Assembly (NCBI GenBank): GCA_013339895.1
Contig: JABACO010000003.1
Location: forward strand, 9,838,909-9,902,908
From: Ephydatia muelleri
Lineage: Eukaryota; Porifera; Demospongiae; Spongillida; Spongillidae
Reading direction: 5' to 3'
Length of the DNA stretch: 64,000 nucleotides
The notes beneath the pieces are model-generated. The model was not told the DNA's origin. It made no database searches and saw nothing but the letters and a program-made list of their open reading frames with translations. The position numbers and the translations under genes are program-made. Positions 10,376-22,743 of this stretch are shown here, one piece after another; position 1 is the first letter of the stretch; each line of letters opens with the position of its first letter.

Positions 10376-13300
10376 TTAGTGGGAAACGAAATTGCCAAAC
10401 CAGTTGGGTTCTTTTCGATCTCTAAGCAGGTACCGTCTCTGCTCCAGAGTGTTAGTAGCATCTTGCTCTGGCTCATCAGGTGTAGATGAACAAGCTGAAT
10501 CTGCTATAGTCTCTGGCACTTCGTGTTTATTTTCAGCCTCCATGTTGTCTTCAACTTGGTTATCTTCTGGCAGCTGCCCAGCAATTCCAATCTCAGGAAC
10601 CACATGCTCTCCACTTGACTGTTCCTCTTCATTTGCTAGTAGAACCGGTGCCTCGTCGTCCACATCTTCCTCTACATCAAGGTTGTCATCATTTGCATTA
10701 GGGGGCTGTTTACTGACAGGTGACTCTGGTGGTGTCTCCACTGGCTGAATGGCCTTGTGAAGGCGGACATCTGGGTTACATGGTTTGAGGCGATCAAAGT
10801 GAACCACCTGACGTTGCCTTCTCTTTGCTGTATGTTGGATCCTGTAGGTAGCATCAGAAAGCTGCTCAAAAGGTCCTTGCCAGGCTCTGTGTAACTTTCT
10901 GCAGTTGTATCCCTTCTTTCTTGGGACAGCAGGATTCCACAGCCACACTAAGTCTCCTGTATTGAACCTTTCACCATGAACTTTCTTGTCATAGTACGCT
11001 TTTTGCCGTAACTGACTTTGTCCTGTCTTTTCACGAACTTTAGCAAACACCTGTTCTAACCTCTTCTGTAAATTAGCTATTTATTCACTATGTGAGATAT
11101 TGTCCTGCTGAGGTGTTCCACACAAGATATCCACTGGAAGTCGGGCCTCATGCCCATGCATAAGGTAGAAGAGTGTATAGCCAGTTGAAGCATGCACACT
11201 GGTGTTGTATGCAAAGCAGGCCAACTTGATATGCCTATCCCAGGTGAAGTGGCAGCCTTCCAAAGCAGTAGCCAGGATGTCACATAGCGTCTTATTAAAC
11301 CTCTCTATCTCTCCATTGCAGGCCGGATGGTATGGTGTAGTTCTAGTTTTCTGGATACTCATGGTTTTGCACAACTCTGCGATTACATCTGACTCAAACT
11401 GTGGTCCTTGGTCTGAATGGAGCTGCTCTGGGAATCCATTCTGGCAGAAATATTCATCTACAAGGATTCTCGCTACCGTCTTAGCTTCCTGATTAGGAAG
11501 AGCATATGCTGACATATACTTCGTGAAATGATCTCCCACCACAAGGATGTACTGGTTTCCCTCTTCGGACTCCACAAATGGGCCAAGAAAATCCATTGCA
11601 ACCATCTGCAACGGGGATCCAACCTTAATAGGGGTCAATGGGGCTCTCCTCTTGGGTGCTGGACCTTTTCTAGCAGCGCAATCCTTGCAAGTGCGACACC
11701 AGCTGGCTACGTCTTTTTGATGGTCTGGCCAGTAGAATCATTCCCGTAACCTATGCAATGTTTTATCTTCTCCGAAGTGACCTCCAATTGGGCCTTCATG
11801 CAGCTGTCTTAGAACTTCCTCCCTAAGACACTTTGGAATGATCAACTGCACTCTGCTAGAATATCCATCTTGGCTTTCGAACTGACGATATAGGATTCCC
11901 TCCTTCAACTTCAACTGCGTCCATTGTTGGAAAATGGCCCGTGTTGTAGGACTAAACCCTTTGGTCTGCTCAACTTCTGGCTGTTCCACACTTTATTTGT
12001 ATCACCTTAAAACTGGTCCAATGTCCGGATCCTGTAACTTTAAGCTGGAGAAATCCTTGTCTGACGTAGCCTCAGGTAATACAACAGGTGTCACTGCAAT
12101 GTGTGTTGTACCATGTACAGGGCACTTGCGTTGGTTGCAAGAAATACGAGAGAGGGCATCAGCATTGCTATGATAGTGACCTTCTCGGTGTTCAATCTCA
12201 TAGTCGAACTCCTGAAGCTTCTCGATCCACCTCGCAAGTTGACCCTCTGGCTCTTTGAAGTTGTGTAGCCACAAAAGTGAACTGTGATCTGTTCTGAGGC
12301 GAAATGGTCTGCCCAACAGGTAGGAACAAAATTTATTTGTGGATACCACAACTGCCAGTAGCTCTCTCCGAGTCACACAGTAGTTCCGCTCCTCCTACTG
12401 AGTAGTCTACTGTCAAAACAAACAACCCTTTCTTTCCCATCATGGATTTGAGATAGTATTGCTCCTAGGCCGTGGTTGGTGGCATCCGTATCCAAAATGA
12501 AGGGTTTGGAGCTGTCAGCTGTTATGCTAAAATGGGAGACGAAGTGAGCTTCATCTTTAGTGTACTAAAAGTATTTTCACAGTCCTTTGTCCACTCGAAG
12601 TCTTGTCCTTTTCGGGATAGCTCATGCAAGGGCTTGGCAACTTCAGCATAACCATGAATGAAATGTCTGTAGTAATTTGCCAGACCCAGGAATCCTTGTA
12701 ACTCTATCAAACAGGTTGGTGTGGGCCATCCAGTGACCAATTTAGATTTCTCTGGATCCGGAGTTACTCCTCGCTCGGAAACAATGTGTCCCAGATAGCG
12801 TACTTTCTTCTGAAAGAAGCTGCACTTCTCTAGATTCAGAGTCAGACCTGCGGCCTTGAGTCTAGCGAGTACCGTGCCTAAGTTATCCAGATGCTCCTCA
12901 AATGATCATCCCAAGACAATAATACCATCCAGATACACTAAGCAAGATGACCATTTTACCCCAGCCAGTACGAGGTCCATGAGCCATTGGAATGTGGCCG
13001 GAGCATTACACAATCCAAAAGGCATCACGTTAAACTCAAAGTGGCCATCATGTGTACAAAATGCAGTTTTCTCCTTGTCTTCAGGACATACATGTATCTC
13101 AACTTGCCAGTATCCACTGGCCAGATCGAGGGCAGTGAACCATTTCGAACCTGCCAAAGAGTTGAGGGTATCGTCAATCCTTGGAAGCGTCTTTCCGTGT
13201 CAGTGAATTGAGTTTCCGGAAATCAATGCAGAAACGTAGTGATCCGTCTTTCTTTTTCACCAAAACTACAGGGGATGCCCAGGGGCTGGAAGATGGGCGA

Positions 13301-14290
13301 ATGATTTTTTTGTCCAGCATCTCCTGTAATACCCTCCTGCTCTCCTCTCGTTGGTGGAGGGGAGCTCTTCGGGGTCTCTGTTGAATGGGTTGTGCCTCTC
13401 CAGTGTAGATTTGATGTTGCAGTACCTGTGTTTTGCCTGTTTCTTTCTTCTGAGGGAAGACTGCCTCGTACTTAACCAGCAAATCGAACACACGCTTTCT
13501 CTCTTCTAAACTGAGTCCTGTACCCATCCTTTGTGATAAATCCCAGAGTTTTGCCTCTTTCTCTGGTGTGATCAGTGAGGTTGTACTGATGGACACAGTG
13601 GTCAAACTCCCTATAGTCACCCCTTCACTGCTCTTCAGTAGTTCCATCCTTGCCAAGGAGTCCCCACGATACACTGTCACAGGCTGTCTGCTAGAATTCA
13701 TCAGGCGCACTGGTACTGTCCCATTCTTAGGTACAACAAGAGCGTTAGCAACCTGGATTGCCTTTTTTGACAGACCTGTAGAGTCTATCAGCCAGGGTCC
13801 TTGCTCCAAATCTCCCACAACTACTCCACTAACATCTACTTCATGAAAGGGTGGAATTCTAATAGTATTCTTCAGTGTGACACATGCAGTGGTGCGTTTC
13901 TTGACTATGTAGCATTTTGGTGTTTTTCCTTGCAGTGTCAGTGTCATACCTGCTTTACTTCTGACAATGATTTTTCCTTCAGCTGGGTCTAACACGCAAC
14001 CATTTTGTAGGATAAAATCTATCCCCAAGAGCGCCTCCATAGGTAATCCCTCCACCACGATGACTGGATGTGTGAACTCCCCATCCCCAAGTCTGATGGA
14101 CGTCATTTTCATTCCCATCACTCTCATGGGGTGCCCAGATGCATCAATTAACTCTCTGTTCCTTCCCATGCATCTAGCTCTCCACCTTCAGTTTCACCCC
14201 AAACATCACTCCTGACAACTGTTACATCAGCCCGTGTCCACTAAGAAGCTTACAAGTATGTTGGCCAGATATCCTTGCACAAAACAGTTT
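10376..14290 (-). pseudogene. Ty3-type pol remains (PR-RT-RH-IN)
   Basis: In element order from high to low coordinates: an aspartic protease with a DTG active-site motif and a later [10 protein letters not shown] segment (about 13950-14290); reverse transcriptase with [10 protein letters not shown] and ALDLASGYWQVE (about 12550-13400); RNase H with LRTDHSSLLWLHNF (about 12080-12400); integrase with a zinc-binding head, MDFLGPF and HSDQGPQFESD (about 11080-11950); and a C-terminal GPY/F-like module with LVWLWNP and RAWQGPFEQLSD (about 10700-11050), then an acidic tail. These copy the RNA into DNA and insert it. The region is interrupted and treated as a fossil. Confidence 0.9.
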
Positions 14291-14379
14291 CCAGGGCCTT
14301 TACTGGGAATTGTAAGGATACGACCACTTCCCTTACTTGGTACGGATGTATGTATAGCCTCCCCCATAGTTTCACAAGG

Positions 14380-15193
14380 ATACTCCAAATGGTGATTGCT
14401 TGAATCATGCATCTTAGTGCTACAGTTCTTAGCTAGATGGCCAAAACGTCCACACTTGAAACAGCCTTGTCTTCTGGGTGCTCGACCAGTGTTAGTCGAT
14501 TCCAGTTGCAACAAACGATTTTCATGTTCACTCAGTGAGTTCTTCATAGTGGCAAAGTTCTGCTCCTGTGAGGCTTTCAGTCCTGCTGTCCCTTCTGCTA
14601 GCATCTGGATGCTCTTCGCCAGGTCTGCTACCTGTGGTGATAACCCCTCACGTGTACACTTCTCTTGTGGACAGCATGATTGATGCACTCCAGCCTGGTT
14701 GCCTCCTGGACAGCCTCATTAAGTGTTTTGGGGGCACTCCTACGATCGCGAGATCGCTATCTTCTTGTAACAGCGTGAGAAAACGCGACATGGCAAACCC
14801 ACTCGCCAGATCCTCGGGTTGGGGGTGAGCCCGAGTTGCGAGCTCTTTTATGTTCTCTGCCACGGTAGCCCAGTCTTCCCCTTTCTTCCTCTGGTAGGCC
14901 CACAGCTTCTCCTGGTACACTAACCTCTTCGATTCTGGCTCGAACCTGTGCGTCAGGGCTTCCACAGTGGCTTCGAAATCCTTGCGAGTATCCGCGTCTA
15001 AAGTTTCGAGTGTAAGCGCTGCCTGCCCTGTGAGCTTACAGTTCAACCATATGAGTTTTTCTGTGTCACCCCACTGGTATAACTCTGCGAGACCTTTGAA
15101 CTTTCGAATCCATGTATGCCTGTCACCTGCACCCGAGAACTCGGACGGTTGCGCGACCGGACCGCGCTTCTTTGGGGCGTCCTCCGATGACAT
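14380..15193 (-). pseudogene. Ty3-type gag remains
   Basis: The capsid-like part starts near 15193 (PSEFSGAGDRHTWIRKFKGL). It is followed by the retrotransposon-gag core (KLIWLNCKLTGQAALTLETL) and a nucleocapsid zinc knuckle CFKCGRFGHLAKNC near 14420-14470. This is a structural protein of the virus-like particle. Part of the fossil described above. Confidence 0.9.
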
Positions 15194-15210
15194 CCTGCCG
15201 ACTACGCCAA

Positions 15211-15313
15211 TGTAAGCCCTTCAAAGAACTGACCGTCGACTGCACGAGTTCAACGACAAATAATGGCCGACAAAAAACGCAACACATTACATCATAATGT
15301 ACAGTCCGCTACA
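15211..15313 (-). repeat. 5' LTR of the Ty3-type fossil
   Basis: 103 bp, matches 10213-10338. It is immediately followed, going down the minus strand, by the primer-site-like TGGCGTAGTCGGCAGG. Confidence 0.9.
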
Positions 15314-15321
15314 TTGTATTT

Positions 15322-16112
15322 TCGTACCCAGACCCACATCGCAGCTGCGGATGGATTACATCACCGCTACGCGAATAGTGGGTCTGGTGTCCTCCTGTAC
15401 AAATTTCTGTCCAGTTGCGCCGGAATGTTGGAGCGACCAATCAGATTTGAGGTATGCATACTCTAGTTATCAATCTAAGTTATCTGTTATCAGTTATGGC
15501 GGTAAGGCTAGAGATGGATAATGTACAGGTAAAACGCGCGATTCAGTCGGCGGGTGAACGTATGGGGCATGCCAAAGTTAAGGACGAACAGTTCCCAGTC
15601 ATCGAAGACGTGGTCCGTGCCGCTCCCTTCTCAGTACAGTATCAAGGAAGCAATTACCAGTACGCTTAGCAACGAACGTGACTTGGATAGCCGTTAAACT
15701 GATAAGGGGAGATACGACTATAACGATGCTTCGCTTTGTGCTATTCCTCGATACCGGTAGCTCGTCAAATACCCATAGCAGAACGCCGTAACAAAGTAAC
15801 TTCCCGTACCCATGTTGGTAAGCTTACGGACGTGTCCCGACCGCTCTTTTTCTCCAACAATGTATTTGCACCACACAGCTTGCAATTATCCATGACACAC
15901 GTTTCTAATTAAATGATTAACAACTAATTGCGTTCTTGCTGAATATAATATTATTCATACATACGTAATTGCATTCCTCCCGACGTTGGAATGTAAGTAT
16001 TATGCAATAACTGGACAGAAATTTGTACAGGAGGACACCAGACCCACTATTCGCGTAGCGGTGATGTAATCCATCCGCAGCTGCGATGTGGGTCTGGGTA
16101 CGAGACTAGCTA
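15322..16112. mobile_element. TIR element, about 0.8 kb
   Basis: About 100 bp at 15322-15420 (CGTACCCAGACCCACATCGC onward, ending GAAATTTGTAC type sequence) recurs inverted at 16010-16112 with very high identity. The right terminus ends GGGTACGAGACTAG. The left terminus is cut by or abuts the Ty3 LTR at 15313. Internal sequence (15430-16000) has short frames but no transposase I recognise. A related hairpin with the same GGGACGAGACTAG-type end is at 44247-44357. Confidence 0.75.
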
Positions 16113-16330
16113 CATTGCTATAATAAGGCATGTGAATTTCTACATGATGTTAATGCTATTAAGATAGCAGGTAGTGACATTGTAACCAGTGTAAGGTATC
16201 ATATTGACTTGTAGCCAGGGTAAGGTGTCATACTGAGGATACCTTAATGAATATTATCATGCCTTCAGCACATGGTGTTATTCTTTGCCACGTGAATAAT
16301 ATTTACTTTTCTGTTTCAGAGCTCCAACAA

Positions 16331-16620
16331 CAACAAACAAGTAACTAAAAACATTCTCTATGAGAAAGTTGGTGGTAAATAGGATTTGAAGGCAGCAATG
16401 GTGTTAAAAGCAAGTAAACAAGGGTCTAATAATAAAGGTAAATGTAGTAGTCCTATATTTAGCACTTTTGTAGACTGTTATCTTATTTGTGTACTAAATA
16501 TATGTCTATTACATTTTCCTTATTGCTAAACCCTTATTTGATACACCACTATTGCCTTCAAATGCTATATACATGTACCACCATCTTTTTCATAGAGAAT
16601 GTTTTTAGTTACTTGTTGTC
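16331..16620. mobile_element. MITE with inverted repeats
   Basis: The block AACAAGTAACTAAAAACATT followed by CTCTATGA at 16337-16366 recurs inverted at 16590-16619. Flanking TTGAAGGCA/TGCCTTCAA blocks also pair. Total about 290 bp, no coding capacity. Target duplication unclear. Confidence 0.7.
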
Positions 16621-16859
16621 ATGAGTTTTGCAATTCTCTTGAATTAACCGCATATCATTATAATTATGCTATTACTTTTAATATATCATTTCATACCGTT
16701 TGTTCTTGTTGATTGCTGTTATTCACACTGATCATTTGGGTACTTGTATATGTTTGATTTTGCTGCATAAGAGGTAAAGACAAGTGAATATCCCTTCTGT
16801 TACCAATTATGATTTTAATACATGTACATGTAAAACTAAAAGTTGAACTTGATTCACAC

Positions 16860-17040
16860 GTCGTTTCGTTTAAACGAATCGTACGGAATGTTAATATGAT
16901 GTAAACGAAGCATGTAAACGAAGAATAACCCGTACACAGTTTAGTTTAAACTTAGTTTCAACTATGTATAAACTACGTGGAAACGATACGATTCATTTCG
17001 TAGCACGTACATGTAGTTTAGACGATAAGGAACGTAACCT
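16860..17040. repeat. Region rich in AAACGA motifs
   Basis: Many AAACGA/TCGTTT motifs, some as small inverted repeats (CGTTTAAACGA). No clear element boundaries. Confidence 0.4.
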
Positions 17041-17179
17041 TTTTCGTGTCCTCTACTGTATGCATTATAAGAATAAAATTAACAGCCATAGACCATGATG
17101 ACCAAATGGATCTTAATGTGTGCATGCCGCACTCTCTCGTAGTGCAATGCAGACCAACATTTCAAAAATACTTGAAGCC

Positions 17180-17620
17180 CTTTGATTACTCCTGCGAAAA
17201 TTATGGTCGGTTCAAACCCTGTGGGGAATCGGACATTGCAATACTGGCACGGAGCTAGTGCAAGACCCCAGAATGTATTTTACCGTAGAGAAATTATGTA
17301 ATATGAAGTCTAGATAATAGCACGTTGATAGTACTTACCGTTCAGAAGTTATAATGATTTAAACGCAAAGGATTTTATAACATTTACAGCTGTATAATGT
17401 AATAGGGATCGAAAAGGCACGTGATTTTAAGTATTCTAGAAGTCAGAAATGTCCTCTACACGTAGCTTCTTACGCACTGAAAATCGGAGTATCTGTTGTG
17501 GAGTTGTACGGCTCTGAAATTTAATTAGCCATACACTTCAATGCAGGTGTTACATTTCTATTGCGCAATTTTATAATATATGCGTAGGTCCCATTTCGCG
17601 GAAACGATCCCACCACGACA
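17180..17620. repeat. Relic of foldback arm (GGGACAG family)
   Basis: CAAGACCCCAGAATGTATTTTACCG followed by AAGTTATAATGATTTAAACGC matches 33330-33435. A terminus-like CGCGGAAACGATCCC lies near 17597. Old and truncated. Confidence 0.5.
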
Positions 17621-17629
17621 TTTTGTTCC

Positions 17630-18087
17630 ATCAACCACTGGCCCCACAGGGCAAGTAGCACAAAGTGCTTAATGTTGACCCCTGCCGGTATGCTGTCAGC
17701 GCCTTTCCTATACCAGGCTTGTCTGCATCGCTCTCCCACTTGTTCACTTCGGCATAGCTTTCGAAATATTCTATCCATTCGTCCCACCGACTTTCACCGT
17801 CGTCGCTAAACGTTTCAGTAGTAGCACTGATCGGGCCATTTTCTATATCCTGCCGACTACGCCAATGTAACGCAGCCGAAACTCCCAATAGCAAAGATTT
17901 AAGGCAATACAATGTTAGGTTTCAATCACAATCATAGAGATGAGAGAGAGTCTGCTTTCAGAACAAGAGATATGCATTTATAACGTGACAGAGACAACCA
18001 AGACACGTCATACGAGAAATGAGACACATGCAAGACAATCCACCACTGTAAAGTTCGTCAGCTGATGATGTAGACATTTGTATTTCA
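17630..18087 (-). mobile_element. 5' end of a second Ty3-type fossil
   Basis: An LTR (17866-18087, minus orientation) is followed by the same primer-site-like TGGCGTAGTCGGCAGG as in the element at 10-15 kb, and by the start of a gag-like frame (segment DDGESRWDEWIEYFESYAEV). The LTR matches the one at 22744-22989 in opposite orientation at roughly 80 percent identity. Old and broken; only the 5' end is present here. Confidence 0.75.
17866..18087 (-). repeat. LTR of the second Ty3-type family
   Basis: Matches 22744-22989 inverted: shared blocks CATCATCAGCTGA, GGTGGATTGTCT, TCTTGTTCTGAAAGCAGACT and GCTATTGGGAGT. Ends TGTAAC...TTTCA on the plus strand. Confidence 0.8.
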
Positions 18088-20086
18088 GCTAGGAATTTAA
18101 CATGCAAAATCGCTGTCCATTTTGTCAGTATACCCTATAATGTACATGTACAGGTTTTAAAATGCAAATATTTCCTTGTTTTTTGTGACCTCGGTCAGTT
18201 CAGTTAAGCAAGTCTTTAGCCCTACAACATTCTTGTCCATTCAAATAGCATACATGTACAAACATCGTGTCTATAGAGCTGCACACTAAAACTTAGTCAC
18301 GTTTTGACAGATAGCATATACGGGGCATGAATTTGCAATGAATGATGAAATTAGAGATAAAATTTAGGCCAAACTTTTACTTTTATCATAGGTAGCTCTT
18401 CATGTTACATATACACTGTACATCTTTCTGGAACACGTATTCTCGATCCGCGATAGGATGGACAGCTCTTAATTGGCTGGCAGCCAGATTTTCCTGCCTT
18501 TGCAACAGTTCGTTTCTTTAGGGCAGTTTACACAGATACAACAACACTGTCAAAACACTGCTATACAAATATGGAAACTATGATTACCACTCCAGGCCGA
18601 AGGTAATGCGTTTTGGATTGCGCAATGCACCTGCCACTTTTCAGCAACTAATGGATCGTGTGCTGAATGATCTTAAGTGGACCGAACGTCTGGTATACTT
18701 TGATGACATTGTGGTAATAGGTAAGACATTTCGGGAACATGTGTGCCCCCTGGGAAATGTTCTGTTATGGTTGAGGCAAGGCTAGCTGGTCTTAAGCATC
18801 AATCAGCAAAATGTAATTTTTACCAGCCAGAAGTAATGTTTTTGGAGCACATCATCTCAGCTGAGGGAGTTGCAGCTGATCCAGACAAGATGAAGGTTAT
18901 ATCGAATTGGCCCACCCCAAACTGATAAGTAAGATGTCCAACAGTGCTTGGGTTTGGTTAATTATTTTATAAAAAAACTTTTCATCCTAAACCCCTGCAT
19001 AGGCAAACACCACTTTTCAGTGGAGTACATGTACCCTGTGTCAAAAGGCATTTGATGAACTCCACAGGTGCCTAGTATCATCACCTACATGTACTTGGTT
19101 TTCCTGTCTATTCCAGGCAATTCATTTACAGATGCCAGTCTATCAGGCATAGGAGCAGTCCTTTCTCAATGTCAAGATGACGGTCATGAGTGTGATATTG
19201 CTTATGCCAGCAGGTCTCTAAGCAGACAAGAGCAACAGTATTGTGTGTCTCAGAGGGACTTCCTGCAGTTATAGAGTTTGATCACCATTTTCGTCACTAT
19301 CTGTTAGGGTAAAATTTCATCCTAAGGACAGACCAGGCTCCCGTGAACCTGAGGGACAGCTTGCTTTCTGGCTGGAGCGATTGCATGAGTATAATTTCAA
19401 AATACAGCACCGACCAGGAGCTCAGCATGGTAATGCAGATGCCCTTTCTCGGATACTTTGCAGAAAGTGTGGTCAGGATTCACATAACTCTACCGATGCT
19501 GTTCTCGCGCACAAGTAGATCTGGTTCTGCCCCTCCCATTTCAAGTGCTGTCTCCAAAGGAGATGCGTGACCTGAAATTGGCAGATCCAGTAATGAGAAC
19601 CGTTGCAAATACCGAAAAACCTCCACCTGATGAGGTCAAGACCTGGAGTTAAGAAGGTCAACGACTTATTTAGTTTTGGGAATTTCTGATGATCAAAGTT
19701 GGCACCTCATGGTGGTCAATTGAAGCGGAAGCCCAATACTAGTAGATTACAACTGATTTTGCCATTTTACCTTCGAAAGGGTGTCCTGGAGGACTTGCAC
19801 AGTGGATCTATTGGTGGACACCTGGGAGAGGATAAAATGGTAGGTTATCTGAAATAACCATTCTATTGGTGGGGATGTGCAGAGGATGCAAGAAAATAGT
19901 GCAAAACATGTGGAACGTGTGCAAATAGAAAATCACAAGTGCCAAAAATAAGGCAGAGCACAGCTTCAAACAATACAAGCTGGATACCCTATGCAGATAG
20001 TTGCTGTAGACCCCGCGGTGCAAGTAATTTGCACGACCCACTGGCCGTTGTTATTGATTGGCCATTCGCGCATTTAATTAATAGCA

Positions 20087-21110
20087 TCATGTTATACATT
20101 TACACAAGTGAATTCGAACTGTCACTAAATGGCTGATGTCATGGCGTAGCTTTGCAGCTATCCCTTCCTTACTACCTAAATTGACAGCTACTCCGTCTGT
20201 ACCTAGAGCAACTACATGTACTTTGTTATGCCAATCCAACACTCCTACACGGGTAAATATAGCATCAACAGTTTCAAGGATGCCTTCTGCTGTTGCAATT
20301 TTTGTGTCCTCTATGCCAATAAAAGATGTAACAACACCAGTACCCATATCTAGATATCTCACATAAATCAGTTCATTTTTAATATTTGCACTGCCCATGC
20401 TGCCATCAATCATAACTGAAAAGAAACGAGGCTCTCATAACTTGGTAATAAGCTGATCTATTTGCTCATGGTGGATATCGTATATAAACCTATTACAAGC
20501 TATTGTACCACAATGATCCAGTACGTACATTAAAAGGGCAATTAAATCTGGAAAGTCAGTATATGGCTTCTCATTTTTTGCAATGTAGTATGCAACGTGA
20601 CTGAAACGCATTTAGCCTACAGTGCTCAAATTGCATCTCCATTTGATGAAGCACTAGCTTGGATAAGTTTTATGGCACTGGTATTCTCCTTGAAAGACTA
20701 CTTCTTCGTGCATAACTTATGCTTTGTACTTCAGTACATCGTGGAAAACCAAAGCAATTGTTTGCAGTCCTTCCAATTCTTTTCAATAAAAAAAAGAATG
20801 ATCTGAAACATGCAAAAGCATATCTAATCTTAGGCAGGGTTGGTTAAAGTGCATAGCATAACCAACATGAGTTGATTCTAGTACAGCTCACCTTGCATCT
20901 TTATATTCCAGACACAGCTCGCAATAAGCAAGGGATTGTTCTTCATCGAATGCAACCCATGGCCATCGTAGTAGCCAAGTACCCTCTGGATCAAATACCC
21001 TTTCACGCTTTACTTCTTCATACAACTTTCTTCTCTCAAGAGATTCTCTATCCTTTTCCATCATCCTTTTCTTTCGGCTTACCTGGGAAGCTGTCAGCCA
21101 CTGGAGGCAT
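20087..21110 (-). pseudogene. hAT-type (DUF4371/ZNF862-like) remnant
   Basis: Two coding blocks read on the minus strand. The upstream block (about 20904-21085) encodes FDPEGTWLLRWPWVAFDEEQ, then SLAYCELCLEYKDAR, resembling the TTF-type zinc-finger lead of ZNF862-like proteins. It ends at a perfect donor-like AAG|GTGAGC. The downstream block (about 20087-20608) encodes AYYIAKNEKPYTDFPDLIAL, then after one in-frame stop (near 20430) FFSVMIDGS and NELIYVRYLDMGTG, the start of the hAT RNase-H-like core including the first catalytic Asp (MIDGS). The rest of the catalytic core is absent. It lies inside the Ty3 fossil, in opposite orientation. It may be a decayed transposon or a fragment of a domesticated gene. 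Confidence 0.65.
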
Positions 21111-21171
21111 CACATTGGACATGGCAAACCACGTGGTTTTTATTTTGGGCAGTTATATTAGATACACTGCT

Positions 21172-21258
21172 GATTCTCAACACCCCCATCGCGCGTGGAG
21201 CGTAGCTAATCGTTCGCGATGTTACGCAAATGATGGCCGTTAGGGGGTGTTGAGAATT
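21172..21258. repeat. Small hairpin, 87 bp
   Basis: ATTCTCAACACCCCC near the left end pairs with GGGGGTGTTGAGAAT at the right end. No coding content; a possible very short MITE. Confidence 0.6.
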
Positions 21259-22743
21259 GGCTGTGGTAGGTTAACCACAACGATTAACAGTTTGTGTAAG
21301 TACTTCCTTGTAGGGATGAGTTGAATAAAAATGGCAGGCCTGTAAACAGAACTTGCCCCTACGGACCACTAATTAATATAGTAATATAACTTGGCCGATG
21401 AGAATTCCTACTTGCGTCGGGCCAGCGGGCAACCATTAATGTTGACCACTGAATTATTAATTTTACCGAAGACTAGGGCAAAGCGCAATTCCAAATATGG
21501 TGAGTGCAAAGATGCGGTTATGTCATCGTTTCCATCGTGACAGTGCAAGAGACCTCTAGATGGAGGAACTGCAGGCTAGAAAGAAGCGCAAAGACGAAGA
21601 TTGGGCTTCGTTCGGGGACGCGCTCAAAGTGAACGACACCCAGACACACTTGGAGGGTCCAAGATTTTCAGCACAGTGGACCTTGCAAGCAGTTACTGGC
21701 AGGTGGAGGTTGCTTAGGAGGACAGATCAAATTTCACACATTGGGTAGAAGCGTAGGGTATTCCTAACCAAGAAGCTGTAACAGTAGCTGAAAAATTAGT
21801 AGGGGAGATGCTTTGAATGTACTCCCCTCAGACCAGCTCCATTCTGATCAGGGCAAACAGTTTGAATCTAATCTGATTGCAGATATTTGTGCCTTGTTAC
21901 ACATCAAGAAGTCACGAATCACGCCCTATCATCCTCAGGGGAATGGGTTAGTTGAGCGATTCAACAGGACACTGTTGATTATGTTGTCAACTACTGTGAA
22001 AAATGAGCTAAACTGGTAACAGGGGTATCCAAAACGTTTGCCTAGCCTAGACATGTAACTCGAGTGTGCATTTAGCTACTGGGTTTACCCCTTTTTCCTA
22101 ATGTTTGGTTGACAGGTAAAGCTTCCTGTAGACCTTATGTATGGAACTGGCCTGTGTGACACTTCCACAATAGGAGAAGATGTGTGTAACCTTCATAAGA
22201 CCCTGCATGATGCCTATGCTATAGTAATGGAAAGGAGGGAGAGGTGTAGCGTTGAACACAGAAGGCAAATGTTCTTTTATGATCAAAAGCATATAATGTG
22301 GGTGATATGGTGTGGCTGCATTCAACAGTAGTACGACGAGGGAAGTCAAGAAAACTAAACCATCCTTAGAAAGATCCATTTGAAACTGTGGAGCCCATTG
22401 GTGAAAGTGACTACAGGATTAAAGCACAGAAGGGGAAGAGAACCCAAGTTGTACATTTTGATCAACTTAAGCCTTGTACCCCCGAGAGCACGGATAGCTG
22501 AACAAGAGAAGTACCACAAGTAATCCATGCAAACCACATGTACTGGGTGAGCAATTGAACATTGAGAGTGATTATGATGAACCACCACCTCCCAGAGACC
22601 ATCAGCCTCTAATTGAAGTGCCACCCCCTGTTGTCATTGAACCTCCACCAGCCTGCCCTCATTCCAGTTCGAAATAACCACTATCCTCAATGTATACATT
22701 GACCACCAGATTATTACGGATACTAGAACTCAGGAGGGAGCAG

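Larger units (their letters stand above)
10213..15313 (-). mobile_element. Ty3-type LTR retrotransposon fossil
   Basis: A 5.1 kb fossil on the minus strand with an LTR at each end (10213-10338 and 15211-15313), gag, protease, reverse transcriptase, RNase H and integrase in the usual Ty3 order. Beside the 5' LTR lies a primer-site-like TGGCGTAGTCGGCAGG. The LTRs begin TGTAAG, end TTACA or CTACA and differ by a few substitutions and one gap of about 22 bp, so the insertion looks fairly young. The layout looks whole but the coding regions are interrupted, with roughly half a dozen breaks. A target duplication is not clear (ATTGC against TTGTA). Confidence 0.9.

Noticed and set aside
14396-14828. 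Plus-strand frames opposite gag
   Set aside because: Antisense shadows of the Ty3 gag region.
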